64,000 nucleotides of DNA, taken from assembly GCA_001936135.1 (NCBI GenBank), contig CP012822.1:434001-498000 (forward strand), read 5' to 3'. Within the stretch, counting starts at the first letter, position 1, and the number at the start of each line of letters is the position of its first letter. The notes under the pieces were generated by a model. It searched no databases and was not told the DNA's origin. It worked only from the letters and a program-made list of their open reading frames with translations. Below are positions 38,645-48,500 of this stretch, one piece after another. This DNA comes from Saccharomycopsis fibuligera x Saccharomycopsis cf. fibuligera (lineage: Eukaryota > Ascomycota > Saccharomycetes > Ascoideales > Saccharomycopsidaceae). A program made the position numbers and the translations under genes.

Positions 38645-40681
38645 ATGAACTTCAACATACTTCTCAATAATAGCAATACAAATTCCAATGGCCTGGATAG
38701 CGACAGACAGAATCCGCAATCATCACACTCGCAACTGCTGCAATCACAACAGCCACAACAATTGCAACCACAGCAGACTTCTCTGTCGTCTCTGTCATCA
38801 CCAGTGCTAAACAAACCATCGCGTTTTAGTATCAACTCAATGATCAATGAACCAGCTCGTCCACGTCCTCTGCCTCCTCAAGCTTCGACACAGACACTTG
38901 CCCCTTCTTCATCAGTAAGATCCTTATCCAATGTTGGGAGAAAAGCCAGTATTAATTCATTAACTAATGATAATGATATTGATATACGAGGCAATGAAAC
39001 CCCCAGCATTACGAGAATTTCAGCCACTTCAAATAGCTCATCAGTGTCAAACTCTCCTGTAATACATCGACCATCATTACCTCATACCATGTCCACCACT
39101 ACTCTTCCACCTCCCCCGCAGTTTCAATCTCAACAACAACAACAACAACAACAGCAGCAGCAGCAGATGCAGTCGTATCGTTCTTCACTGCACGCACAAC
39201 AACAACAGCAGCCACCATTAGTTCTGCCTTCTTCGTCGTCTTCTCAGCATCATCACCATCAACAATCAACATATTTTAATCAACAGCATAGTAATCCTAT
39301 TAGTCCGCATTATGAACAACCTATGATTTCACCAATTTCTGGAAGACCTTCCTCTTCAAGCATTCTTAATGACTCTACTGAGCCAACTGCTCCTCCTCAA
39401 TCGACAACAACAACAACTTTCAACACTAGAAAAACGTCGAGCATTGCTTCATTGTTGTCCAATGACACGCTGCGCCCAGCTCCAAAAGATGAACATTTAG
39501 TAGAACATTTTCCGACACCAGTAGCACCACCACAAGCTCACCAACAGCAGGGTTTTGCACAACCATTTCAGCAACAACCTCAACCGCAAATACACCCCGT
39601 CAAACAAGAACAGAATCCTGAGCAACAGCCAAGAACAAAATCTATTTCTGATGAATTGGAACAATTGGAACAATTGGAAAAAACTACCGTAAGAAAACCT
39701 AAAAAGTATGATACTCCACCAGTTTGGGCTCAAAATTGGATACCATTGGTATCTGATAAACAAAACAGAACCAATGGTGGATACCCAGGTAACGGCAGTG
39801 GAGGTAGTAGTGGCGGAGTTAATGAAGTCGAAAAAGAACGTACTAAGCTGTCATATAATGAAAACTTGGATGTTTCAATAACGAAAGTTATTCCCTACGA
39901 AGATTTGACAAGGAAAGTTACTCAATGGTTGTACTCACACCTTTACGACCTTAGGCAAAATGAACCTGAGTTATTGGGATTTCTTGAATTGGAGTTAAAA
40001 TTTGGTAGAATTTGGAGTAAAGAATTGGACTCAAGAATTGAATTGCCAATCTCTACTGAAGTTATTATTACTGATCAAATCAATTATTACTTCAAGCCAG
40101 GAGTAGAAAATCCAATGTTTGTAAAAATTGAAGATTTCCTCATGAAACAGAATGCTAAAACTGCTGGTAAAAAATTCACTACTTTAAAATCGGATACAAT
40201 GGACTTTTTCTATCAAGGTATAATTAGAGGTGATAAGCCTTACAATTTGCGTGTATCTCAAGACAAAGATACTAAAAGAATAATCAATCAAATTGAGAAA
40301 AGAAGGGTAGGCGATTTATTTATCCATAATCCATCCAATATTCTCGATTTTCGACTTTCATTATCTTTGGAAATCCCAATCAAGGATATTCCAAAAGCAA
40401 TCTCTAAGACTGAACCAAATATGAGAAGACATAAAGTGAGAACCAGCTATATAACCGAGGCATGTAAAAACAAATTCGATTTGACAAAGACATATACATT
40501 CCACCAGCAACAGCAGGGCAAACCAGAACAGAATTATGAAATAGAAATTGAGATTGAGCCTAATTGGCTCTTGAACAGTTTTAACAATTTATTTGTGTCT
40601 ACTGATAACCAAACATATGAAGATACAGTAAAGGTCATGTTGGATAACTCTAGGATTTTGAACAGATCTCTTAGTTCATAG
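38645..40681 (+). CDS. CET1: mRNA capping enzyme, RNA 5'-triphosphatase
   Basis: A 678-residue protein. The first ~370 residues are a low-complexity Ser/Gln/Pro-rich extension with several poly-Q tracts. A conserved guanylyltransferase-docking segment, KKYDTPPVWAQNWIPLV (about 368-384), matches the fungal Cet1 peptide that binds Cgt1/Ceg1. The C-terminal half is the metal-dependent triphosphate-tunnel domain: FLELELKFGRIW carries the metal-binding glutamates, then RVSQDKDTKRI, RRHKVRTSYI and YEIEIEIEPNWL. The enzyme removes the gamma-phosphate of nascent mRNA, the first step of capping. In-frame CTGs occur chiefly in the Ser/Gln-rich N-terminus, consistent with serine decoding. The C. albicans orthologue is about 520 residues, so the N-terminus is expanded here. 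Confidence 0.93.
   Translation: MNFNILLNNSNTNSNGLDSDRQNPQSSHSQLLQSQQPQQLQPQQTSLSSLSSPVLNKPSRFSINSMINEPARPRPLPPQASTQTLAPSSSVRSLSNVGRKASINSLTNDNDIDIRGNETPSITRISATSNSSSVSNSPVIHRPSLPHTMSTTTLPPPPQFQSQQQQQQQQQQQQMQSYRSSLHAQQQQQPPLVLPSSSSSQHHHHQQSTYFNQQHSNPISPHYEQPMISPISGRPSSSSILNDSTEPTAPPQSTTTTTFNTRKTSSIASLLSNDTLRPAPKDEHLVEHFPTPVAPPQAHQQQGFAQPFQQQPQPQIHPVKQEQNPEQQPRTKSISDELEQLEQLEKTTVRKPKKYDTPPVWAQNWIPLVSDKQNRTNGGYPGNGSGGSSGGVNEVEKERTKLSYNENLDVSITKVIPYEDLTRKVTQWLYSHLYDLRQNEPELLGFLELELKFGRIWSKELDSRIELPISTEVIITDQINYYFKPGVENPMFVKIEDFLMKQNAKTAGKKFTTLKSDTMDFFYQGIIRGDKPYNLRVSQDKDTKRIINQIEKRRVGDLFIHNPSNILDFRLSLSLEIPIKDIPKAISKTEPNMRRHKVRTSYITEACKNKFDLTKTYTFHQQQQGKPEQNYEIEIEIEPNWLLNSFNNLFVSTDNQTYEDTVKVMLDNSRILNRSLSS
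39133..39170. repeat. CAA/CAG tract encoding poly-Q in CET1
   Basis: About twelve consecutive glutamine codons (CAA then CAG) in the disordered N-terminus of Cet1. A second shorter tract follows at about 39198-39212. Confidence 0.85.
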
Positions 40682-41396
40682 GAATTGCCTTTATTGAGAT
40701 GGTTTTTGGGTGAAATTAGCTTAAGTTTGTTTTTGTTTGTCTTTGATTTGTTTCACAGTATTTGTTTTATTGTTTTATTGTTATTTTTTTGTTTTTCTGT
40801 TCTTTATAGCCACATTTGCTGTACTATTATTATTATTATTATTATTATTTTTGTCTTTTCGTTTTTCTCTCTTTCTATATAACTCTGCACTCACCTGGGT
40901 GAGCGCTTTCTATGTACAATACTATCCCAATTTACAAAGATACTGTTTTCGCATCAAACCTATTTATTTCATTGAAAAAAAGAAAACAAAACAACTGTTT
41001 ATTAGTTATAATAATAACTGGTATTCAACTGACATTACAGCTGCTCATGTTATCGTATACACAGTGTACTATGTGTCGGGTAACCCAGGATTTTTGTCTG
41101 TATACATCACCGCATGAAAAATCAAAATTAAAACACCAAAGTGTCAATATCGACACTGATGCAGAAATCAAAGTGTTGGTTCAAAGTGTTTGAATTTGCG
41201 TTGGGGCCAATACAGGCAAAAAATACTAACAAAACCGGGGCAGAAAATATCAAAATCAACAAATACAGGAAACCAGGTTTTAGTATATTTGTCGCAGTAG
41301 CAATTAGAATTGGACATTAAACCATCCATACAGCAGTCACATATATACATATATACTATCACACAATCTGTTAATAATAACAATAACGCAAGCGTC
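40682..41396. promoter_or_regulatory. CET1-APM1 intergenic region
   Basis: About 715 bp. It is T-rich with a TTA/ATT run (about 40827-40851) at the CET1 3' side and AT-rich toward APM1. No independent gene is supported. Confidence 0.45.
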
Positions 41397-42764
41397 ATGG
41401 CTTCGATAATTTACTTCTTGGATGCTAAGGGTAAGCCATTGCTCTCTAGAGACTACAAAGGTGATATACCATATACCGCCATTGAAAAATTTCCATTACT
41501 CAGGCTCGAAGCCGAAGAGGAGAATTCCGCTGCTCCTCCTATCTTCAACTACAAGGGCATTAACTACATTTACATCACGCATAATGATTTGTTCATTTTA
41601 GCCTTGACGAAGAACAACGACAATGCATTAGAAGTAATGCTATTTTTAAACAAGTTGATTGAAGTGTTGACTCAGTATTTCAAAAACTTGGAAGAAGAAT
41701 CCATAAGGGACAACTTTGTCATAATTTATGAATTGTTAGACGAGATGATGGATTATGGATTTCCGCAGACTACAGATACAAAAATCTTGAAAGAATACAT
41801 TACCCAAAAATCACACACTTTGATTAAATTTAATCAATCAACTCAACAAAGACCACCAAACGCAGTGACTAACGCGGTGAGTTGGAGAACTGATGGCATT
41901 TTTTACAAGAAGAATGAAGTGTTCTTGGATGTTATTGAGTCGATAAATATGTTGATGAATGCCAATGGACAAGTTTTGAGATCAGAGATTTTGGGCAAAA
42001 TCAAGATCAAATCGAACTTATCCGGGATGCCTGATTTAAGGCTAGGTCTAAATGACAAGGGAATGTTTGGATCTGTTGGTGGAGGCATTGGTGATGCAGC
42101 GGTTGCTGCTGCTGCTGCGGCTGGTGGCGTTGGTGCTGGTGCTGCACAAGGAGAAAGACCTAAAGGATCCATAGAGATGGAAGACGTGAAGTTCCATCAG
42201 TGCGTCCGTCTATCAAAATTTGAAAATGAAAAAATCATCACTTTTATACCACCAGATGGAGAATTTGAGTTGATGAGTTATAGACTATCTACCCCGATCA
42301 AGCCATTAATATGGGTGGATTGTAAAGTCAAGATACATTCTAATTCCAGAGTAGAAATCAAAGCCAAGGCAAGAGCCCAAATTAAAAGAAGATCCACTGC
42401 TAACGATGTAGAAATATCCATTCCTGTACCTGAAGATGCTGATTCCCCAAAATTTCAAACTTCCAGCGGTTCAATCAAATACACACCTGAGAATTCTTGT
42501 ATAGTTTGGAAGATCAAACAGTTCAATGGAGGCAAAGAAGCAGCAATGATTGCAGAATTAGGTTTACCTTCAGTGTCAAATGAGGATCCAACATTTAAGT
42601 CCAAAAGACCAATCAGTGTGAAGTTTTCTGTGCCTTATTTCATCACTTCGGGCTTGCAGGTAAGATACTTGAAGATTAACGAACCGAAAATGCAGTATCA
42701 GAGTTATCCTTGGGTTCGGTACATAACACAGAGTGGTAATGATTATACTATTAGACTTGGTTAA
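41397..42764 (+). CDS. APM1: AP-1 clathrin adaptor medium subunit mu1
   Basis: A 455-residue orthologue of yeast Apm1. The N-terminal longin-like domain begins MASIIYFLDAKGKPLLSRDY. EEESIRDNFVIIYELLDEMM and GFPQTTDTKILKEYITQKS are near-identical to yeast. The mu-homology domain starts at about 180 (SWRTDGIFYKKNEVFLDVIE) and ends YPWVRYITQSGNDYTIRLG. The segment RLSKFENEKIITFIPPDGEF is invariant. It recognises tyrosine-based YxxPhi sorting signals at the trans-Golgi and endosomes. An Ala/Gly-rich loop (about 225-250) replaces the yeast Ser/Thr insert. The frame is open 29 codons upstream of this ATG, but MASIIYF is the family start. No in-frame CTG codon exists. Confidence 0.97.
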   Translation: MASIIYFLDAKGKPLLSRDYKGDIPYTAIEKFPLLRLEAEEENSAAPPIFNYKGINYIYITHNDLFILALTKNNDNALEVMLFLNKLIEVLTQYFKNLEEESIRDNFVIIYELLDEMMDYGFPQTTDTKILKEYITQKSHTLIKFNQSTQQRPPNAVTNAVSWRTDGIFYKKNEVFLDVIESINMLMNANGQVLRSEILGKIKIKSNLSGMPDLRLGLNDKGMFGSVGGGIGDAAVAAAAAAGGVGAGAAQGERPKGSIEMEDVKFHQCVRLSKFENEKIITFIPPDGEFELMSYRLSTPIKPLIWVDCKVKIHSNSRVEIKAKARAQIKRRSTANDVEISIPVPEDADSPKFQTSSGSIKYTPENSCIVWKIKQFNGGKEAAMIAELGLPSVSNEDPTFKSKRPISVKFSVPYFITSGLQVRYLKINEPKMQYQSYPWVRYITQSGNDYTIRLG

Positions 42765-44506
42765 AGTGCATAATGTTAGGCAGAAGAAAATGTGCAAATG
42801 AGCTGGTAGTAAGTAGTTGGTTTGGTTAGTAATAGACAAAGATGAAGGTAGTAGATGATGAATAATGTTGCAGAAGCTATTTCTTTCTAATGTCATATCA
42901 ATAGGATGTCATATAATTATAATAATTACAGTACTATTGTTTTCATGTTTTTCTTATTTTTTTTTCCTACAGTAGTTTCTCGCTCCTTTTGATGAATTAT
43001 GCCTTGCTGGTTTTGGCTATGCTACACTGACTCTTGTCTTGGTAATCTTAAAGTAAACAAACGAAAAGGTCTGCTAGTTCTATATATTCCCCCTATAGCC
43101 TCATGGCTTATGATGTTCCACCCATGAAAATGGCTACAATGCTTGGCTGTTTTATTCTAAGCAATGCTAGCACTCCAAGATGAATAAGTTGCAACTACCT
43201 CTTGTTGCCTCTAAAGTATTTCCGAGTTTTCAAAAAAAAAAAAAAAAAAAAAAAAAAGAAAGAAAAAACCTGTCTTAAATCATCAGTATTGTTATAATAA
43301 TAGAGGCTGGAAAGTTTGGTAACAATATTGGCATCCCTACAAATTTATAATGTGTAGAAATCTCTGCCATCTACAACACTGCATCATGGCAGAGGTCCGG
43401 TAACCACGAAAACTGAAGAGTACTAGATTGAATCAGACTATACAACCAAGCGTTGGTTGCTTATTCAGATGAGAAGAAACGAGAATTGTGAATTCGTATG
43501 CGAACCCGTTGAAAACTATTCTTGCTTAAAATAGATACATTATGGTAGTAATTTAGATATAATCAGTATCTGAACAGAGCTTACTATATGTTGTACAGTC
43601 ATACAACATATTCTAGAACCTTGGAGTGGATTTTCAAATTCTGCAAATTCCGCAACATGCATATGATGCCTCATGAGGTTTCTCACTAAGCACGCTAGTA
43701 CCTTTTTCGTGGTTAGCGGGCTCATAAAAGTAAGCCTTTACTATTGTTCGTAACTCTAACACCAGCATCATTCTTAAAGAGAACAAAGAATATTAACCAA
43801 TACTGATTCATTTAAAAAAATTGATGGGGTATGCATATGGCATATTATTTTGGGTGTTAATTATCTATTCTTGATTCCTGGTACAAGTTGCAGAGACGTG
43901 ATTATTTCTTGTTTGGGCCCGCAAGTTAGTACTATTGTGTTAACGGTATCAGAAACGCATAAAAACAACAACATTAAAACATTTCTAATCTTTTGAGTCA
44001 ATAATAGGACATACCCTAGCAAACATACCAGTAAAGCAGTTGCAAAACAAAAAAGAGCCGTTTGAACTAATGTATAGTCTTTATTGGATTAAGTAAAGGG
44101 GGAAGCAAGGGTGTTCTTTGACGTAAAAGAAGAGGTTGAGAGAAATATAATTATTTGCTTTTATTCAGTTTATCCATAAACAATGGTTTTATACTAGTAT
44201 TCAGGAGGTAAGTGCATTAGTGTACAATGGATACCTTAGTGGCCTAGGAGAAGCGCAAGCTGTCTAGGGGCTGAGAAAGGATAATTTATCGGTGCGTCAG
44301 ATATATATGTAAAGCCATTTATTTAATGCTGAATTAACTGACTTTTACATATAAAAAGTAGAAAACCGACGTATATGATTTATTTTATTTTATTTGTTCA
44401 AAAATTATTATTTTTTAAATCTATTCATCAATCATTCGGTTGCTTCTTTTATTTGTTTTAGCATCGTCGAGCTTTTGGGTTCTATCAATAATAAGTACTG
44501 TCAACC
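42765..44506. other. Intergenic region between APM1 and the secreted-protein pair
   Basis: About 1.7 kb with no supported gene. It contains a 26-bp A-run (43232-43257). A 61-codon frame at 43540-43725 (-) has no recognisable features. The right end should hold the promoter of the first secreted-protein gene, with TATATAT at about 44301-44307. Confidence 0.45.
43232..43257. repeat. Poly(A) tract, 26 bp
   Basis: An uninterrupted A-run in intergenic DNA. No recognisable element lies on either side. Confidence 0.9.
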
Positions 44507-45151
44507 ATGAAGTGTGCTAATTTTGCCATGATTTTTTTGTCAATGTTGACATTCACAGCTGCAGTCCCAGTTTACGAAGCACAATATAAAGGAATATTTG
44601 GCAAATTATGCAGCTCTATAACCAAAAGATTTGAAAAATTTGGAGAATGTATCTCCCAAAGTTCTGAATTTCAAAAATTGAACTCTACGTTTTGGTTTCA
44701 AGCAGCTAAACAGGAATTATGTGGCACCTCAACTCGAGCTGCCTTTGTAAAATCCACCACTCTAAATAATTCTGAAGTCTCTGTTTTGCAAATCAAGACT
44801 AACAGTGGCTTAGTTCCAGCCAGCTTAAGCAGAGATTATCAAAATGACACCCTTTTAGAATACGAATCTCAATATTTATACGATTTGGAAAGAAAAAATC
44901 AAACTTCTGGAAGCAAAAATCCATTTAATTCTGCATCATCAAACCCCGCCTACATAAACGGTACTGGTACTAGTAAAGTGGGTTTCAATCCAGTCTCGTG
45001 GGATCTTGAAGGCGATTTTGATGAAAGTCAATGCTTGAATTTATGCGACATCATAAGACAGGGCTCAAACGAGGTCACTCAGTGTTGGTCTGCTTACAGC
45101 TTAACGGTTTTGTATGGTGTTTGCGAAATTGGGTGCAGATTTTACTTGTAA
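44507..45151 (+). CDS. Secreted eight-cysteine protein, novel family member 1
   Basis: A 214-residue protein with a clear signal peptide (MKCANFAMIFLSMLTFTAA, cleavage near residue 19-20). The mature part has eight cysteines (35, 48, 72, 176, 180, 193, 206, 210), enough for four disulfides. There are several Asn-X-Ser/Thr sites (for example NST, NNS, NDT, NQT and NGT). Two blocks are conserved with the downstream paralogue: GIFGKLCSSITKRFEKFGEC to FWFQAAKQELCG, and CLNLCDIIRQGSN to VLYGVCEIGCRFYL at the very C-terminus. The middle is variable and Ser/Asn-rich. There is no GPI-anchor signal and no second membrane span, so it should be released or held in the wall. I do not recognise the family. 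Confidence 0.85.
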   Translation: MKCANFAMIFLSMLTFTAAVPVYEAQYKGIFGKLCSSITKRFEKFGECISQSSEFQKLNSTFWFQAAKQELCGTSTRAAFVKSTTLNNSEVSVLQIKTNSGLVPASLSRDYQNDTLLEYESQYLYDLERKNQTSGSKNPFNSASSNPAYINGTGTSKVGFNPVSWDLEGDFDESQCLNLCDIIRQGSNEVTQCWSAYSLTVLYGVCEIGCRFYL

Positions 45152-45762
45152 TGGCTCTTTATTTCCTATTTTATTTTATTTTATTTTTTTTTATCTTTTT
45201 ATTTTTTTTTTTTATTTTTCCAACTTATTTAGTTACAGCTTTATCACTTTATGGACACTAAGCTCATACTTGTTCTCTTATCGTCTTTTCAAATTCAGGA
45301 AATTTGGCGCATTCTTTTCTTTGTTATTTTTAGCCTAGTTATTTGGTTATGCTATTCATTTATTTTGTCACATAATTTACACGTTCACTATTTCTTCCAA
45401 CTGTAGTACTATGGCACTCAACCTTCAGACCGTAGACCAAGGCTGTACGCATTTAAACAAATAAAAGAAGCATGCTCAAACGGTACACACAAACCAATAG
45501 GGTTTCCCTTCAAAATCTGGTGAGGTGGATTCATCGTCCATAGGCAATTATCCACTGGTACCCTTTTTGCAGCGAAAATGTGTGCCGCAGAGCTAACGAA
45601 TATCCGCACGCACCAAGAAAATGTAAGTGGACCCTTACAAGTTTTTGGAGACTTTTACGCACTTGAGAAGCCCTATAAATGGCTAACCGCTCCCGAATAC
45701 TTTCTCTAAGAACAATTATTATAACATACACAATAAGCTTATGTTCTTTTCTCATACTCATA
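45152..45762. promoter_or_regulatory. Spacer between the two secreted-protein paralogues
   Basis: About 610 bp: a T-rich 3' UTR at the left, then the promoter of the second paralogue. No other gene is supported. The frame of the second gene is open upstream to about 45679, but the signal peptide fits the internal ATG. Confidence 0.5.
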
Positions 45763-46677
45763 ATGAAGTACACTTTGTTCCTTTTTGGGTGGTTATCTGT
45801 GATGATCGCCATCTGCAATGCTGCCCCATTAGTGGGAATTTCCCAGCTAGCGCCGGTTACAGCCGTCACTGGAATCAGCCACAACAACGCTACCGCAGAA
45901 CTCTCAAACCCGCTGCTTGATAATCAAGCATCTGCTCAAGAAGCCAAAGACGCTGAGGCGGAAAATGCCAGCATTCTTAAATCTACCGAACCCGCATACG
46001 ACCGCCAATATCGCGGTGTGTTTGAGAAACTCTGTAATCAGGTCACGCAAAGATTTTACAAATTGGGCCAATGTATCTCCAAGACACCTCAGTTTCAAAG
46101 TTTGAATTCAACATTCTGGTATCAGGCAGCAAAGCAGGAGCTATGTGGGTATCCGCTGCAATGGTCACCACATCAACATGGGCATAATTCAAGTGCTGCC
46201 GTAGATCGTCTTGAAGCAATCCTTTACAATTCTACCACTTCATCTTCATTTTCAAGAAGCGACGGGGTCCAAAACAAAGCAATCCATATCAACACTAAAG
46301 CGTTGAATTTTACTGTTTTAGGTAACGAGAACTCTAGCCAACTTCTCAGTATGCCGCCGGTGCCGAGCACCGCCACTGATGACAAAAGCGTTGAGTTGCA
46401 AGCACTGTATTTGTACTTGTTGAAAAAAATGAAAACTACTGGAAAAGAAAACAGAACAGTTGAACCATACGCTGGGCTAGACACTTTAAATCTTAGTGAC
46501 CATGAAAAGCGGTCGGTGATTGATATGGTTACTGGTCCTGGGTTGACTGTGGGGACCTGTTTAAGTCTTTGCGATATTCTTAGACAGGGCTCTAATACTC
46601 TCGACAAGTGCTGGGAAATAACTAGTTTGACGGTCCTTTATGGTGTTTGTTCTATTGGATGCTATTACTACTTATAA
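45763..46677 (+). CDS. Secreted eight-cysteine protein, novel family member 2
   Basis: A tandem paralogue of the gene at 44507, 304 residues from ATG 45763. I chose this start because it begins directly with a signal peptide (MKYTLFLFGWLSVMIAICNA, cut near 20). The ATG at 45679 would add a 28-residue extension ending in a second hydrophobic stretch. All eight cysteines are in register (91, 104, 128, 266, 270, 283, 296, 300). The blocks GVFEKLCNQVTQRF, LNSTFWYQAAKQELCG and CLSLCDILRQGSN to IGCYYYL are retained. The spacer before the first block and the middle region are longer and diverged. A Lys-Arg (HEKRS, about 247-251) just before the C-terminal block could be a Kex2 site, though this is only a motif. 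Function unknown. Confidence 0.85.
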   Translation: MKYTLFLFGWLSVMIAICNAAPLVGISQLAPVTAVTGISHNNATAELSNPLLDNQASAQEAKDAEAENASILKSTEPAYDRQYRGVFEKLCNQVTQRFYKLGQCISKTPQFQSLNSTFWYQAAKQELCGYPLQWSPHQHGHNSSAAVDRLEAILYNSTTSSSFSRSDGVQNKAIHINTKALNFTVLGNENSSQLLSMPPVPSTATDDKSVELQALYLYLLKKMKTTGKENRTVEPYAGLDTLNLSDHEKRSVIDMVTGPGLTVGTCLSLCDILRQGSNTLDKCWEITSLTVLYGVCSIGCYYYL

Positions 46678-47041
46678 TTTGACTGTTGCTAGTGTTAATT
46701 TCTAGATTGCAAACATTTTGGGCTTTTGTATTTTTTGGTTATTCTGTTCAACGCATTCTGTATTTTCACTTCTGTATAACTACTTTTTTTTTGTTACGAT
46801 TCGTTCTTATGGCTCTTCAAATATAGTTATAACTGTCCTTTCTGCATTTGGTTTCAATTAATAATATGACTTATATATCCTTTGAGTTCGAAAGTACTAA
46901 AACAAAAAAAGTTACATTCATATGAACTTTCCGTCAACTCTCTGGTTGAGTCACCAAAAGCTACTTCTCACAAGGGGCTCTAACCATGGACGTTTCGGTT
47001 TCTTATTTTCAAATTAAGAAGTGGGTTTCATTATTGTATAG
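46678..47041. other. 3' flank of the secreted paralogue, no gene seen
   Basis: About 360 bp of AT-rich DNA between the second paralogue and the LTR element. No feature is recognised. Confidence 0.45.
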
Positions 47042-47294
47042 TGTTACAACTAGAAGTTTTCAAGATGAAAATTGAGTTCTAGGACAACCGATCGAAGACT
47101 ACAGTGATGTTATTATTGCCTTAATCGGAACCTGCTGCTTTGTCGCACGATATGCATATTCACTACTACGAATTACAGTGTTTAAAGACTGAACAGAACA
47201 TACTGACCCAAGAAGAACCAGCGGCTTGATTACCAACCTAGAATACTAGTATATCAGAGCTCAGACAGCGATCGCCGCCCCGTTTATGCTAACA
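47042..47294 (+). repeat. 5' LTR of the Ty3/gypsy element
   Basis: 253 bp bounded by TGTTA and TAACA, perfect 5-bp inverted ends. It is followed two bases later by the primer-binding site. No matching 3' LTR is found in the window. Confidence 0.65.
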
Positions 47295-47296
47295 CT

Positions 47297-47306
47297 TGGT
47301 AGCGCC
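47297..47306 (+). other. Primer-binding site for initiator tRNA-Met
   Basis: TGGTAGCGCC is complementary to the 3' end of yeast initiator tRNA-Met (GGCGCTACCA), the primer used by Ty1 and Ty3. The two-base spacing from the LTR end is normal. Confidence 0.75.
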
Positions 47307-47349
47307 TGCTTTCGATCCATATACGTTTTAGTGGCCATTCTGATTATAG

Positions 47350-48500
47350 TGACTGGGCTGAAATAGGTTTAGAAGACTCAGAGAAGTCAGAAAGTTCTTC
47401 AAGTGAAGCTAGTTTTCGTTCTCCAAGAATGAACTTCCCAGAAACAACTCCCCATTCCGGCTTGAGCGCCGCGGAAGCCGCCGCTTTACGTGAACAGATA
47501 ACTGCTGCTGTCAGTGCTGAGGTGACTAACAAGCTTCAAGGTGTGTTTGACCAAGCCTTTTAGAAATTTGCACAAAGCATGCAACAATCACCACCGCCAA
47601 CGCCAGCAGCGCCTCTAGTGCAAAAGGCAGGACCGTACCCAGCGTTTCGTGACCACGGACCACAAAGATTTGACGGTACCTATGAACCAGCTAAAGCTCA
47701 AGCTCTGGAGTCGTTTAAAGATTTTGAAGAATTTATGCGTTTACGGCATATGGGCGAAACTGAGCGAAAGCTTATGATATTGACACAAACCAAGCTAGTT
47801 GCTGAATATGTCGACTCCTTTCGCTCTCTTGTTAGAAAGGTTGATAAAAATTTGGCGGAAAGTACTTTGATTAACTTATTCGTCCCTGGCTTAAAGTTGA
47901 AGACGCGTATTGCTGTCGCTGCCGCCAGACCACTTAGATTAGCCGATGCGTACGATATTGCTTTGGCTGCTGGTGCTGCAATTGAATCGAGTTTGAACAA
48001 GACTAATCTGAGTACACTGCGTTTTCGTGATACTTCCAGCAGAACGCCTTTTAGCAAGTCACCAGCTGATTCTGGTACTGTCTCGGTCACCTCAATGAAG
48101 CACGATAGTATGAGAAATACTCCATCTTATGATGGGCTCTCGAAAACCGAAATGAAATTCTTACGTAAATCAGGATGCTGCTTCAAGTGTAAACAAACCG
48201 GACACTTTGCCAGAAACTGCCCATTCCAATCGGTTGCTCAGAATAATACGTCTGCTCAACAAGATGTTTCTTTCGTCGCTAACGTTAAGCCTGAAGATGG
48301 CCAGGAGATTGTGCGTCCTATTAATGCTCAATTTGTTGTCCCTATTGTGATTGCGGGAAGAAAATATGATAGATTAATTGCAAGCGGCTCTCAGGGCAAT
48401 TTTATCGACCCTGAGTTGGCCAAAAACCTTCCCGTTGCGGCACACACACCTATAACAGTACATGATGATTGCGGAAGAAGTTATTCATGTTACTTTTAGC
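47350..48500 (+). pseudogene. Gag and protease region of the Ty3/gypsy fossil
   Basis: A fossil Gag-like region. It has an acidic/Pro-rich start, a capsid-like helical part (LVAEYVDSFRSLVRK, LINLFVPGLK, as in retrotransposon Gag) and a nucleocapsid zinc knuckle CFKCKQTGHFARNC at 48179-48220. A retropepsin-like segment follows. The region is broken and is annotated as a fossil only. Confidence 0.75.

Noticed and set aside
44507-46677. Calling the secreted pair killer-type toxins
   Set aside because: They have signal peptides and many cysteines, but nothing in the sequence matches a toxin family or shows an immunity partner. Function was left open.
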